A stretch of 64,000 nt of DNA, from positions 124,001 to 188,000 of the forward strand of contig NZ_NWTG01000013.1 of assembly GCF_002532045.1 (NCBI RefSeq), in the 5' to 3' direction. The position numbers were made by a program, and so were the translations under genes. The notes below the pieces were generated by a model, which had not been told where the DNA came from, did not search any database, and saw nothing but the letters and a program-made list of their open reading frames with translations. Shown piece by piece: positions 32,707-40,894 of the stretch (positions are counted from its first letter, which is position 1; every line of letters starts with the position of its first letter). The DNA is from Bradyrhizobium sp. C9. GTDB lineage: Bacteria; Pseudomonadota; Alphaproteobacteria; Rhizobiales; Xanthobacteraceae.

Positions 32707-34818
32707 TCAGTTGAACGGCACGCGCGCCCTGGCCGAGAACGTCCAGATCCGGGCCGTGCCGCCGAGGCCGCCATACTCCGCGCCGAGGCCGAGCATCGTG
32801 CCGCCCGCGAGCCTCGTGTTCAGCCCGCCGGTGACGCGGGCCGACCAGCCCTCCAGCACCAGCGTCGGGTTGATCGGGATGCCGCTCACGGCCAGTGCCG
32901 CGGCGTCGTCCTTGCTGAAATAGTAGTCGCCATAGATGCCGAGATAGGGCGAGACCACCGCGGCGTCGATCGTTGCCAGCGGATAGCTCAGCTTGACACC
33001 GCCGGATGCGCGGCCGGTGACGAAGTCACGCGCCGTCTGCAGCGTGCCGAGCGTGTCGACATAGGCGTTTTCATGCTCCCACAACGTGTAGAGGCGCGCG
33101 GACGGCTCGACCAGCAGGTTGCTCATCCTGTAGCTGCCGGTGAGCCCGGTCGCGAACATCCAGCGGTCGCCGTTGAAATTGCCCTGCGCCGTTCCGGCGA
33201 CGCCATTGTAGCCGATCTGCGAGAAGGTCACGGCGGCGTCGTAGCGCAACGCCGGCGTGATCATCCAGCCGAGATAGGTGCCCGCGGTCCAGCCATCGCC
33301 GGTGAGCTTTCCGTTGATGTCCTGGGCCGTGTAGTTGAACGTCTCATAGCCGGCGACGGCACCGACCAGGAGGCTCGGCGTTGCCCGGTAGGTCAGTCCC
33401 ATCAGGGCATTGAGCTGGCTGCCGTAGATCGACGAGCCCGTCGTGCCGACACCCGGCGAGTTCGGCGACGACCAGCGGTCGATGCCGCTGCCCCTGACGT
33501 CGATCCAGAACAGCCAGTCGCGCGCCTCGCGGTAGGCCTTGGGCTTCGCCTTGGTCGGCATCTGCTGATCGATCGCCGCGAACGCATTGTCGATGCGCGA
33601 ACTGCCGCTGCTGCGTCCGGGTGCGCCGGAAGCGCGATCCGGCGCGTAAGCACTGCGATTCCCCGTCGCATCGGCCTGCGCCACGCCGTCTGACGGATCG
33701 GCCGCGAAGTTGAAACGCATGCCGGCGCCGCCTGGCGTCATGAAGCTGCCGTCTTCGCTGAACCCTTCCGAGATCGCGTTGTCGATCGCGCCCGAGATCG
33801 CCTGGCCGGAGTTCTGCGCCACCAGCTTGGTGATGTCGATCTGCAATGCCCGCAGCTTCACGCTGTCGGTCGGGACATTCACGCTCTGCGCCAGCGCAGG
33901 CGAGGTGCTGGCATTGAACGCGCCGCTGCCGGCATAGCTCGCCGTGATGGTGTGGCTGCCGATCTTGAGGGTCGCGATCGAGAAGCTTGCCGTGCCTGCC
34001 GCGAGCGTCGCGCTGCCGATCGGCGATCCATTGTCGCTGAAGGTCACTGTGCCGGTCGGCGTTCCTGCTGCGGCGGTGACGTTCGCCGTGAAGGTGACCG
34101 ATTGGCCAAGATTGCTCGGATTCTGCGACGAGGTCAGTGCGGTCTGGGTCGTCGTTGTTGCTGCGAAGGTGAAGCGGTCCGCAGCCGATGTCGCCGAGGT
34201 CCCGACTGCCGTCGTCACCGTGACATCCACCGTTCCCGTTCCCGCCGGCGAGGTCGCCGTGATCTGGGTGCTGGAATTAACGGTGAAGCCGGCTGCAGGG
34301 GTTGCGCCGAACGTGACGGCCGTCGCAGCGGTCAAGGCTGTGCCTGTTATGATGACCGTCGTTCCGCCGCTGGTCGGGCCTGCGGTCGGCGAGATCGACG
34401 TCACCGTCGGCGCGGATGCTACGTAGGTGTACCGATCCACGGGAGACGTGGACGACGTCCCGGACGGGCTGGTGACGGTGACATCGACCGTGCCGGTACC
34501 CGCCGGCGCAACGGCGGTGATCTGCTCGTTCGAATCGATGGCGAAGCTCGTTGCACTGGCGGCGCCGAAGTGCACGGCGGTTGCGGTGTTGAAGCTGCCG
34601 CCCGCGATGATAACGGTGGTGCCGCCCGCCGCGGGCCCCGTCGCCGGGGAGATCGAGACCACCGCCGGCGGCGAGCTGGCCGCGGCGACCTGGCTGAACA
34701 GCGTGGCGGCGATCAGGGCGAGGGCGCATCCGGCGTGTCGCGCGATCGCCATCGGCCGCAGTCTGGTGCGGACGTCGAATGCAAGACGCGAGGCGGCGAA
34801 GCGGAAACGAGTCCGCAT
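32707..34818 (-). CDS. Autotransporter with two TIG/IPT domains, an Ig-like domain and a C-terminal barrel
   Basis: About 703 residues. A long N-terminal signal region ends near FSQVAAASS. The passenger has two IPT/TIG repeats (VVSISPATGPAAGGTTVIIA and VTSISPTAGPTSGGTTVIIT) and a bacterial Ig-like_3 domain (TSSQNPSNLGQSVTFTANVT), then a linker with a helical segment (AISGAIDNAISEGFSEDGSF) and an autotransporter beta-barrel (about 430-703, GLTYRATPSLLVGAVAGYET). Surface adhesin is the likely role. Starts at 34752 (MAIARHAG) or 34884 are also possible. A methyltransferase/Rrf2 pair lies upstream on the same strand, about 300 bases away. Confidence 0.8.
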   Translation of the reverse strand: MRTRFRFAASRLAFDVRTRLRPMAIARHAGCALALIAATLFSQVAAASSPPAVVSISPATGPAAGGTTVIIAGGSFNTATAVHFGAASATSFAIDSNEQITAVAPAGTGTVDVTVTSPSGTSSTSPVDRYTYVASAPTVTSISPTAGPTSGGTTVIITGTALTAATAVTFGATPAAGFTVNSSTQITATSPAGTGTVDVTVTTAVGTSATSAADRFTFAATTTTQTALTSSQNPSNLGQSVTFTANVTAAAGTPTGTVTFSDNGSPIGSATLAAGTASFSIATLKIGSHTITASYAGSGAFNASTSPALAQSVNVPTDSVKLRALQIDITKLVAQNSGQAISGAIDNAISEGFSEDGSFMTPGGAGMRFNFAADPSDGVAQADATGNRSAYAPDRASGAPGRSSGSSRIDNAFAAIDQQMPTKAKPKAYREARDWLFWIDVRGSGIDRWSSPNSPGVGTTGSSIYGSQLNALMGLTYRATPSLLVGAVAGYETFNYTAQDINGKLTGDGWTAGTYLGWMITPALRYDAAVTFSQIGYNGVAGTAQGNFNGDRWMFATGLTGSYRMSNLLVEPSARLYTLWEHENAYVDTLGTLQTARDFVTGRASGGVKLSYPLATIDAAVVSPYLGIYGDYYFSKDDAAALAVSGIPINPTLVLEGWSARVTGGLNTRLAGGTMLGLGAEYGGLGGTARIWTFSARARVPFN

Positions 34819-35117
34819 GAAATTTGCAATCGGCAACAAGGTAACCCCCGTCGCACCGGCCCCCGCTGCGGAATCGGCGCACATTCAAAAAATACGGGTT
34901 TGTTGTAGTACGCGGCTCGCGCGGCACGCCGCGGAATCTCCGCACGCATCGGCTTTTGTAACGCGGCGTTGCTGGGCTGCTACGTCATTGCACGATTTGA
35001 GAAGCCGCTAGCGCACGATATTGCTGCGAGCAGGCCGTCATTCGCATTCAGCGCACGCAAAGTGGGTCGTTGATAACGCACCCGTCTCATGAGGCGCTTG
35101 CTGCGGGACCGTCGCGG
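34819..35117. other. Intergenic region upstream of the autotransporter
   Basis: About 300 bases with no supported gene. It contains an A-rich stretch near 34880-34905 and two copies of GCACGAT near 34990-35020, 23 bases apart. It presumably holds the autotransporter promoter on the minus strand; I could not define -35/-10 elements. Confidence 0.35.
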
Positions 35118-35936
35118 CTACGGCCGCGGCGCCGTCGCGATCAGCGCGGTCGAGGGAATCGCGAAGGTGTCTCCGACCCGCCCGCGCTCGATCTCGCTCC
35201 GGAACGCGCGTGCAACGGCGGCGCTCTGGTCCGCATCGAGCCCGCTCCAATGCGGCATGAACTCGAACAGTTTGTCGACGTCGGCAGGATCGGCGACGTT
35301 GAGCTTGAAGTCGTGGGTGATCTCGGCGATTGCCGGGCCGGAGAAGCCGGCCGCGACGACCGCCGCAGCGAGGCGGCCGGGATCGGCGAGTTCGGCGAGG
35401 CCCGTGCACGGCATCGGCGTGACGTTGTCGGGATAGAGCCGCCGGATCACCTGCGAGAGCAGCAGATGCACAGCGGCGCCGTCGGCGCTTTTCCAGACCG
35501 CAATCGCCGCCGATCCGCCTGGCCGTGTCACCCGCGCCATCTCGCGCAGCCCGGCGCGCCAGTCCGGAAACAGCATCACGCCGAACACCGACACCGCCGC
35601 ATCGAAGGCGGCATCCGGCAGGTCGAGCGCCTGGCCGTCCATCTGCCGTGCATCGATATTCGCCACATCATGCGCGCGGACCCGTGCCACCATGCCGGCC
35701 GAGAAGTCGATCGCGGTGACGTCGGCGCCCCGGCGCGCGGCCGCAAGCGCAGCGGCCCCCGTACCGGTGGCGACGTCGAGCACCTTCGTCGACGGGCCGA
35801 TCGGGAGCATCGCGACCGCGGCCTCGGCGAAGTGTGTCGTGAACGGCTGCGATTGCGCCTCGTAGGTCGCGACCATCTTGTCCCAGTGTGCGGGATCGTT
35901 GAACGGAAGCGGCTTCGCCTGTTCACTTGGCTGCAT
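35118..35936 (-). CDS. Class I SAM-dependent methyltransferase (UbiE-like)
   Basis: 272 residues with the Rossmann methyltransferase motifs: motif I VLDVATGTGAAALAAARRGA, acidic loop VTAIDFSAGMVARVR, motif II ANIDARQMDGQALDLPDAAF and motif III (GLREMARVTRPGGSAAIAVW). Substrate unknown. The start overlaps the rrf2 gene by 14 bases, so the methyltransferase is the second gene of an Rrf2-controlled operon, a pairing seen in other bacteria. Confidence 0.9.
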   Translation of the reverse strand: MQPSEQAKPLPFNDPAHWDKMVATYEAQSQPFTTHFAEAAVAMLPIGPSTKVLDVATGTGAAALAAARRGADVTAIDFSAGMVARVRAHDVANIDARQMDGQALDLPDAAFDAAVSVFGVMLFPDWRAGLREMARVTRPGGSAAIAVWKSADGAAVHLLLSQVIRRLYPDNVTPMPCTGLAELADPGRLAAAVVAAGFSGPAIAEITHDFKLNVADPADVDKLFEFMPHWSGLDADQSAAVARAFRSEIERGRVGDTFAIPSTALIATAPRP

Positions 35937-36387
35937 GAATCTGGTCCTCGAGGCTTTGCTTGTGTTTGGCGAGGCGGCGCTTGAAGTCCTTCGCGAGCGC
36001 GTCGAGCGTTACCGCGCCGAGCCGCTTCAGGAAAATCGCCTCGACCTCGCGAAACGTGCCTGACAGCGCATCGTTAACGGCCTGTTCGACCAGGCAGCCG
36101 GGATTTTCCGAGCGATGGCCCATCGCGACGATCGTGGGCGCGCCGACCGCGCGATAGATGTCGGCGAGCGTGATGTCGGCGGGATCGCGTGCGAGCGTCC
36201 AGCCGCCGCCATGGCCCTTCTCGGAGCGGACCAGGCCCTGCTCGCGCAGGCCCGCCATCACGCGGCGGACGACGACCGGGTTGGTGGCCATCGCCTGCGC
36301 AAGTTGCTCCGAGGTGACTGGTTCGCCCGCTCCGATCATGTGGAGAAGGCCATGCAGGACACCGGATAGACGGCTATCGCGTATCAT
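35923..36387 (-). CDS. Rrf2-family transcriptional regulator
   Basis: 154-residue winged-helix regulator (TSEQLAQAMATNPVVVRRVM; VRSEKGHGGGWTLARDPADI). Only one Cys is visible in the sensing region (NPGCLVEQAV), so it lacks the three-Cys [Fe-S] ligand set of NsrR/IscR and is closer to the YwnA-type group. It overlaps the methyltransferase gene by 14 bases. The near-palindrome covering its own start codon (36383-36409) is a likely autoregulatory operator. Confidence 0.88.
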   Translation of the reverse strand: MIRDSRLSGVLHGLLHMIGAGEPVTSEQLAQAMATNPVVVRRVMAGLREQGLVRSEKGHGGGWTLARDPADITLADIYRAVGAPTIVAMGHRSENPGCLVEQAVNDALSGTFREVEAIFLKRLGAVTLDALAKDFKRRLAKHKQSLEDQIHAAK

Positions 36388-36409
36388 GTAACTTCATATG
36401 TTGCATGAT
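36383..36409. promoter_or_regulatory. 27-bp near-palindrome over the rrf2 start codon
   Basis: ATCATGTAAC (36383-36392) and GTTGCATGAT (36400-36409) are inverted copies with one mismatch around a seven-base centre. The left arm includes the rrf2 ATG (complement of 36385-36387). Length and symmetry fit an Rrf2 dimer site, so Rrf2 would repress its own translation-start region and the methyltransferase. Confidence 0.6.
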
Positions 36410-36449
36410 GGGGTGGACGTCAAGAGGGAGATGACGGGCGGTTCGTCGT

Positions 36450-36600
36450 TCCTGGTCGCCCCTCCACTTCCTCTTGGAAAAGAGGAGGTAGCTTTGCGCG
36501 CCAGAGCCAAGCGGGCGGGGATCACTCTCTCCGTCAGCGGCGGTGTGCGGCTGACCCCCATCCCGACCTTCCCTTTCAGGGGAAAGAGAAGAGATCGGGA
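36450..36600. repeat. Intergenic palindromic repeat cluster
   Basis: Part of the 300-base gap between rrf2 and the TPR gene. It includes the hairpin CCTCTT-GGAA-AAGAGG (36470-36485) and the imperfect palindrome TTCCCTTTCAGGGGAA near 36570-36585, a pattern common in intergenic repeats of Bradyrhizobiaceae. No gene is supported here. Confidence 0.4.
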
Positions 36601-36701
36601 CTGCACCCAGGTCATGCTTCTTCAATCGGGATTCCCGTGCCGGAATTCCCGCCGCCGCCCGTTTAATCCCCATCGGGGTCTTGAGAGGCGGGGGCGGTAT
36701 C

Positions 36702-38816
36702 GTGGGCAGTGTGGCTGTAGATCGGATGTTGCTGGATGCGGTGGCGCATTATGGCGCGGGCCGCGCGATGGAGGCCGGCACCTTGTGCGGCGATATCCTG
36801 AGCGCCGATCCCGACCATATTCCGGCGCTGCATCTGTCCGCCGTCATCGCCTTCGTGACCGACCGCGCCGCCGAAGGCGCGGTGCTGCTGAACCGGGTGT
36901 TCAGCCTCGATCCGCATCACGGCCCGGCGTTCGCCACGCTCGGCGATGCGCTCGCCGTGAAGGGCGAGCACGAGGGGGCGGTGGCCGCGTTCCAGCGCGG
37001 CGTCACATTGCGGCCGAAGGATGCCGGCCTGCACATCAAGCTCGGCGTTGCGCTGTGCGAGCTGTCGCGCTTTGACGAGGCCGAGGCAGCGTTTCGTCGC
37101 GCGATCGCACTTGATGGCGGCCTGACGCGGGCGCGGTTCAACCTCGCCGTTGCGCTGGCCGGGCAGCAGCGGCCGGTCGAGGCGGAGCAGGCCTATCGCG
37201 AGGTGATCGCGCGCGATCCGGCCTATCGCGGCGTCTGGCTCAACCTCGGCAATGCGTTGACCGATCAGAAGAAGCACGATGCTGCCGCCACCGCCTATCG
37301 CCGCGGGCTCGGCGCGGATCCCGACAATCCGGGCCTGCATAGCGGCCTCGGCGCGGCCCTCTACCGTCTCGGCCGGCTGGAGGACGCAGTCCTGCACTAT
37401 CGCCGGGCGATCGCGCTCGATCCCGACAATTTCGCGCCGCGGCGCCTGCTGGCCATGGTGCTGCACGAGCTGGGCGAGCGCGAGGAGGCGGTCCGCATCT
37501 ATCGGCAAGTCTCGGCCCGCGATCCGTCCGATCACGTCATCCTCAACAATCTCGGCGCCTGCCTGTTCGAGCTCGGACAGGTCGACGATGCCATCGGCTG
37601 CGCCGAGCTGGCGCTGGCGCTCAAGCCGGACTATGCCGCCGCGCACACCAATCTTGGAATCATCTTCGAGGCGCAGAATCTGGTCGAGGCGGCGGTCGCC
37701 GCGCATCGGCGGGCCGTCGAGCTCGAACCCAATTACGCCAAGGGCCACGCCAATCTTGCGGTCGCGCTGCGCAATGCCGGCGAGATCGACGCGGCGCTGG
37801 TGGCCTCGCGCCGGGCCATCGCGCTCGATCCCGAGCAGCCGCTGGCGCATTACAACCATGCGCATTTCCTGCTGATGAACGGCGAGTTCGAGGAGGGTTT
37901 TGAAGAATATCAGTGGCGCCGCAAGACCAAGATGCTCAGCGAAGGCGATCCGGTGTTCGACGAGCCGGAATGGCAGGGCGAGCCGCTGGCGGGACGCACG
38001 CTGCTGCTGTTTGCCGAATACGGGCTCGGTGACGCCATCAATTTCGTCCGCTATGTGCCGATGCTGGCGGGCAGAGGCGGCCGGATCATTCTGCAGGTGC
38101 AGCCGGCGCTGGTCTCGCTGCTGCGGCCGATGCTGCCCGATATCGCGGTGTTCGCGCGCGGCGAGCCGTTGCCGCCGTTCGACCTGCAACTGCCGCTGCT
38201 CAGCCTGCCGCGGATTTTCCGCACCACCGTCGAGACCATTCCCGCCGCCGTGTCCTATCTGCAGGCGGACGCCACCAAGCTCGCGCGCTGGCGCGAGGCG
38301 CTCGCCGGCGTGTCCGCGCTGAAGGTCGGCGTGGTCTGGGCCGGCAATGCCAGGCACAAGGGCGACCGCCAGCGCTCGGTGCCGGCGGATGCCGTGCTGC
38401 CGCGGCTGGTCACACCGGGCGTCCAGCTCTACAGCCTGCAGAAGGAGCCGCGGCCGGACGATGCCCCGGTGCTGCGGCGTCTCGGTGCTGATATCGTCGA
38501 CCTCGCGCCGACGCTCGGCGATTTCGCCGACACCGCGGCGGCCGTCTGCGCGCTCGATCTCGTCATCGCCGTCGACACCTCGGTGGCGCATCTCGCCGGC
38601 GCGCTGGGCCGCCCGGTCTGGATGCTGTGCCCCTATGCGCTCGACTGGCGTTGGTTGCGCGATCGCGCCGACACGCCGTGGTATCCGACCATGCGGCTGT
38701 TCCGCCAGGACAGACCGCAGGCCTGGGAGGGCGTGTTGACGCGAATGTCCGACGCGCTTGCACGGGTCGCGCGAGGGGAGCGGGACCTGCTGCTGCCACA
38801 GACGTCCCGCGACTGA
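36702..38816 (+). CDS. TPR-repeat protein with C-terminal glycosyltransferase-like domain
   Basis: About 704 residues. The N-terminal ~420 residues are about a dozen TPR units (for example AVLHYRRAIALDPDNFAPRR and AVAAHRRAVELEPNYAKGHA). The C-terminal ~280 residues (LLLFAEYGLGDAINFVRYVP; VGVVWAGNARHKGDRQRSVP; LVIAVDTSVAHLAGALGRPV; CPYALDWRWL) resemble GT-B glycosyltransferases in TPR-containing glycosyltransferase families. A GTG at 36702 with GAGGCGGGGG upstream is used; TTG 36681, GTG 36711 and ATG 36726 are alternatives. It could glycosylate proteins such as flagellin or surface proteins; target unknown. Confidence 0.82.
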   Translation: MGSVAVDRMLLDAVAHYGAGRAMEAGTLCGDILSADPDHIPALHLSAVIAFVTDRAAEGAVLLNRVFSLDPHHGPAFATLGDALAVKGEHEGAVAAFQRGVTLRPKDAGLHIKLGVALCELSRFDEAEAAFRRAIALDGGLTRARFNLAVALAGQQRPVEAEQAYREVIARDPAYRGVWLNLGNALTDQKKHDAAATAYRRGLGADPDNPGLHSGLGAALYRLGRLEDAVLHYRRAIALDPDNFAPRRLLAMVLHELGEREEAVRIYRQVSARDPSDHVILNNLGACLFELGQVDDAIGCAELALALKPDYAAAHTNLGIIFEAQNLVEAAVAAHRRAVELEPNYAKGHANLAVALRNAGEIDAALVASRRAIALDPEQPLAHYNHAHFLLMNGEFEEGFEEYQWRRKTKMLSEGDPVFDEPEWQGEPLAGRTLLLFAEYGLGDAINFVRYVPMLAGRGGRIILQVQPALVSLLRPMLPDIAVFARGEPLPPFDLQLPLLSLPRIFRTTVETIPAAVSYLQADATKLARWREALAGVSALKVGVVWAGNARHKGDRQRSVPADAVLPRLVTPGVQLYSLQKEPRPDDAPVLRRLGADIVDLAPTLGDFADTAAAVCALDLVIAVDTSVAHLAGALGRPVWMLCPYALDWRWLRDRADTPWYPTMRLFRQDRPQAWEGVLTRMSDALARVARGERDLLLPQTSRD

Positions 38817-38840
38817 CGACCAGCCGAGGCTTCCGGTCAG

Positions 38841-40568
38841 TCACGTTGCGCTCATTCCCTGCGCGCCGCCGAGCAGCTTGGCGTTGAGTCGGCCGCCGTC
38901 GAACAGCATTTCGCAGACCGCGCCGTCGAGGTCGGATGTCGTGATCCGCCCGTCGCTGACGATGCTGGCCTGGGCGAGACGGCGCATCAGCTCCTTGATG
39001 AATGCGGCGCTGACGCCTTCGCTGCGTCGGACGGCCTCGTCGATGACGGGCTGCTCGAGCGGCAGGCCCTTGCCATAGAGTCTGATCAGCTTGTCGCGTC
39101 CGGTCTCGTCGGGCAGCGGCACCTCGATCGCCTGGTCGACGCGGCCGGGCCGGCCGGCCAGCGCACTCTCGAGCTCCTCGGGGCGGTTGGTGGTCAGCAG
39201 GAACAGGATGTCGCAATCCTCCTTCAGGCCGTCCATCTCGTTCAGCAGTTTGTTGAGCAGGGATTCCTCGCACGGCCCGCCCATGTCCTCGCGGTCGCGG
39301 GCGATCAGGTCGACATCCTCGATCACGACCATGGCCGGCTGCAGCAGGCGGGCGAGGTTCATGTAGGCGCCGAGCAGGCCGACCTGCTCTGCAGTGATGA
39401 TCAGCGTGGTGTGATCAGGCAGATTGGTGGCGAGATAGCGAATGGTGTGGGTCTTGCCGGTGCCGGGCGGGCCGTAGAGCAGGATGCCCTTGCGGGTCGA
39501 CTGCCCGAGCTTGCGCAGCAGATCGCGGCTTTCGACGAAGCCGAGCACGTTGCGGTCGAGCAGCCGCAGCGTCCGGTCCGGCAGGATCACGTCGTCGCGG
39601 GCGACCGTCGGCAGGCGATGCACGGTCAGACCACGCGAACGTCCGCGATAATTGGCGCCATCCTCCAGCGACAGGATCTTGCCGCGATAGGAGCGCGCCG
39701 CATGCACAGCCGTTTCCAGCTCGGCGAAAGTGCGTTGCACGAAAGCATTGCCGGCCGCGCCGGCAGGTAACGCAATCTCAATGCGCAGCGACGGCTCGTG
39801 ATTGTATTCGCGATAGAATGTCAGCAGCACGGCGTAGCGCAACTCGCCGGTTCGGCACAGCCATAGTCCATTGACGAGGCACTTCACCGGCTCGGCCTCG
39901 CCGACATCGACATCGCGATATTGCGGCGGCGCGATCGCCGGTGCATTGCGGCCAGCCTTCATCAGCGCCGCGAAGTCGAGCGTCTCGTAGCGATATTCCT
40001 CATGGATGCCGAAGAAGTGGATCGGATCGGTGAGCAGCTTGTCGATCGCGACCTGAACATCGGCGCGCATGTGGCCCGGAAACTGTCGCGCCCGTGTCAC
40101 GATCAGGTTGCGTGGCACGCCGGCAAAATGCCAGTCGAGCGCAACGTAAGCGGATCGAAACGTCTCGCCCGGCAAGTCTTCCGAGCTGCGGCGTGCCGCG
40201 AGCAGGCAGTCGCTGCACAGCGATGCAGTCGTCGTACCGGGGATCAGAATCTCCGTCACGGCCCGCGGGGCTTCGCAGAGATCGCAGGGGCGGCTGGCAT
40301 CGGCGGATTCGGTGCTGATCATCAACGGCTGGCCGTTGGAGCGGATCAGCCATTTCGCCGAGTTGAAGATGGCCCGTGCGACCGGTCCCGGATAGGGGCC
40401 GCAGGGAATAGCGCCGTTGGCCTCGATCAAGGCGGCGCAGGCAATGGCTTCCTGCTCGGATTTCCCGAACACCGTACGCAACAGATCCTGCACGAACTCC
40501 AGCGGCGTTTCGTCGTCATCATGAATGAAGAGCCGGACCGGACCGTCGTCGCTGAACACGTCGTGCAT
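38841..40568 (-). CDS. ClpS-like domain / zinc finger / AAA+ ATPase fusion
   Basis: 575 residues in an unusual order. Residues 10-75 match the ClpS adaptor (LFIHDDDETPLEFVQDLLRT ... NGAIPCGPYPGPVARAIF), but the N-degron contacts are changed: Asn34 of E. coli ClpS corresponds to Asp17 and His66 to Glu49. Next come four Cys (C95, C98, C118, C121), a likely zinc finger, a middle region of unknown fold, and an AAA+ module with Walker A GPPGTGKT (about residue 367), Walker B MVVIEDVD and a sensor region LLTTNRPEELESAL ending in a lid. ATG at 40568 has GAGGTG upstream. It may be a remodelling ATPase with a built-in substrate adaptor. Confidence 0.85.
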   Translation of the reverse strand: MHDVFSDDGPVRLFIHDDDETPLEFVQDLLRTVFGKSEQEAIACAALIEANGAIPCGPYPGPVARAIFNSAKWLIRSNGQPLMISTESADASRPCDLCEAPRAVTEILIPGTTTASLCSDCLLAARRSSEDLPGETFRSAYVALDWHFAGVPRNLIVTRARQFPGHMRADVQVAIDKLLTDPIHFFGIHEEYRYETLDFAALMKAGRNAPAIAPPQYRDVDVGEAEPVKCLVNGLWLCRTGELRYAVLLTFYREYNHEPSLRIEIALPAGAAGNAFVQRTFAELETAVHAARSYRGKILSLEDGANYRGRSRGLTVHRLPTVARDDVILPDRTLRLLDRNVLGFVESRDLLRKLGQSTRKGILLYGPPGTGKTHTIRYLATNLPDHTTLIITAEQVGLLGAYMNLARLLQPAMVVIEDVDLIARDREDMGGPCEESLLNKLLNEMDGLKEDCDILFLLTTNRPEELESALAGRPGRVDQAIEVPLPDETGRDKLIRLYGKGLPLEQPVIDEAVRRSEGVSAAFIKELMRRLAQASIVSDGRITTSDLDGAVCEMLFDGGRLNAKLLGGAQGMSAT

Positions 40569-40894
40569 GATCACCTCGAAACGCAATCGGAACCAAAAGA
40601 ACAAAATAAGAACATCATGGTTGCGGGCCTGCGTCAAGCGAAAGATTCGGCCGCCTCATCCCTGGCGTGTGGTGCGTCGATCGATCGGCGCAGCCGGAAC
40701 CGCCTTGCATGCGTAAACGCCGCTCAACACTTGTGACGATTGTGTTGCGGCAAATGCCAAAACATGGCCGCTGCAACGGCAAACTTCCGACACATCATCG
40801 GGGCGAAAAGGAGCGATCCGACATGGCGCGAGCGCGAGAGCTGATTCCTTCCAGGGATGAGCCGTCGCGCAATGACTTTTAATAAGAGGCCCTC
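40569..40894. promoter_or_regulatory. Divergent control region between the ClpS-AAA gene and the MscS gene
   Basis: 326 bases, no gene supported. Two copies of AAGAACA (40597-40603 and 40608-40614), exactly 11 bases apart, lie 29-46 bases upstream of the ClpS-AAA start (read as TGTTCTT on its strand), in an A/T-rich patch likely to contain its promoter. The MscS GTG at 40895 has AAGAGG about six bases upstream. Confidence 0.4.

Noticed and set aside
35923-36387. Rrf2 protein as an Fe-S nitric-oxide sensor (NsrR)
   Set aside because: Only one Cys is present in the region where NsrR/IscR need three ligands.
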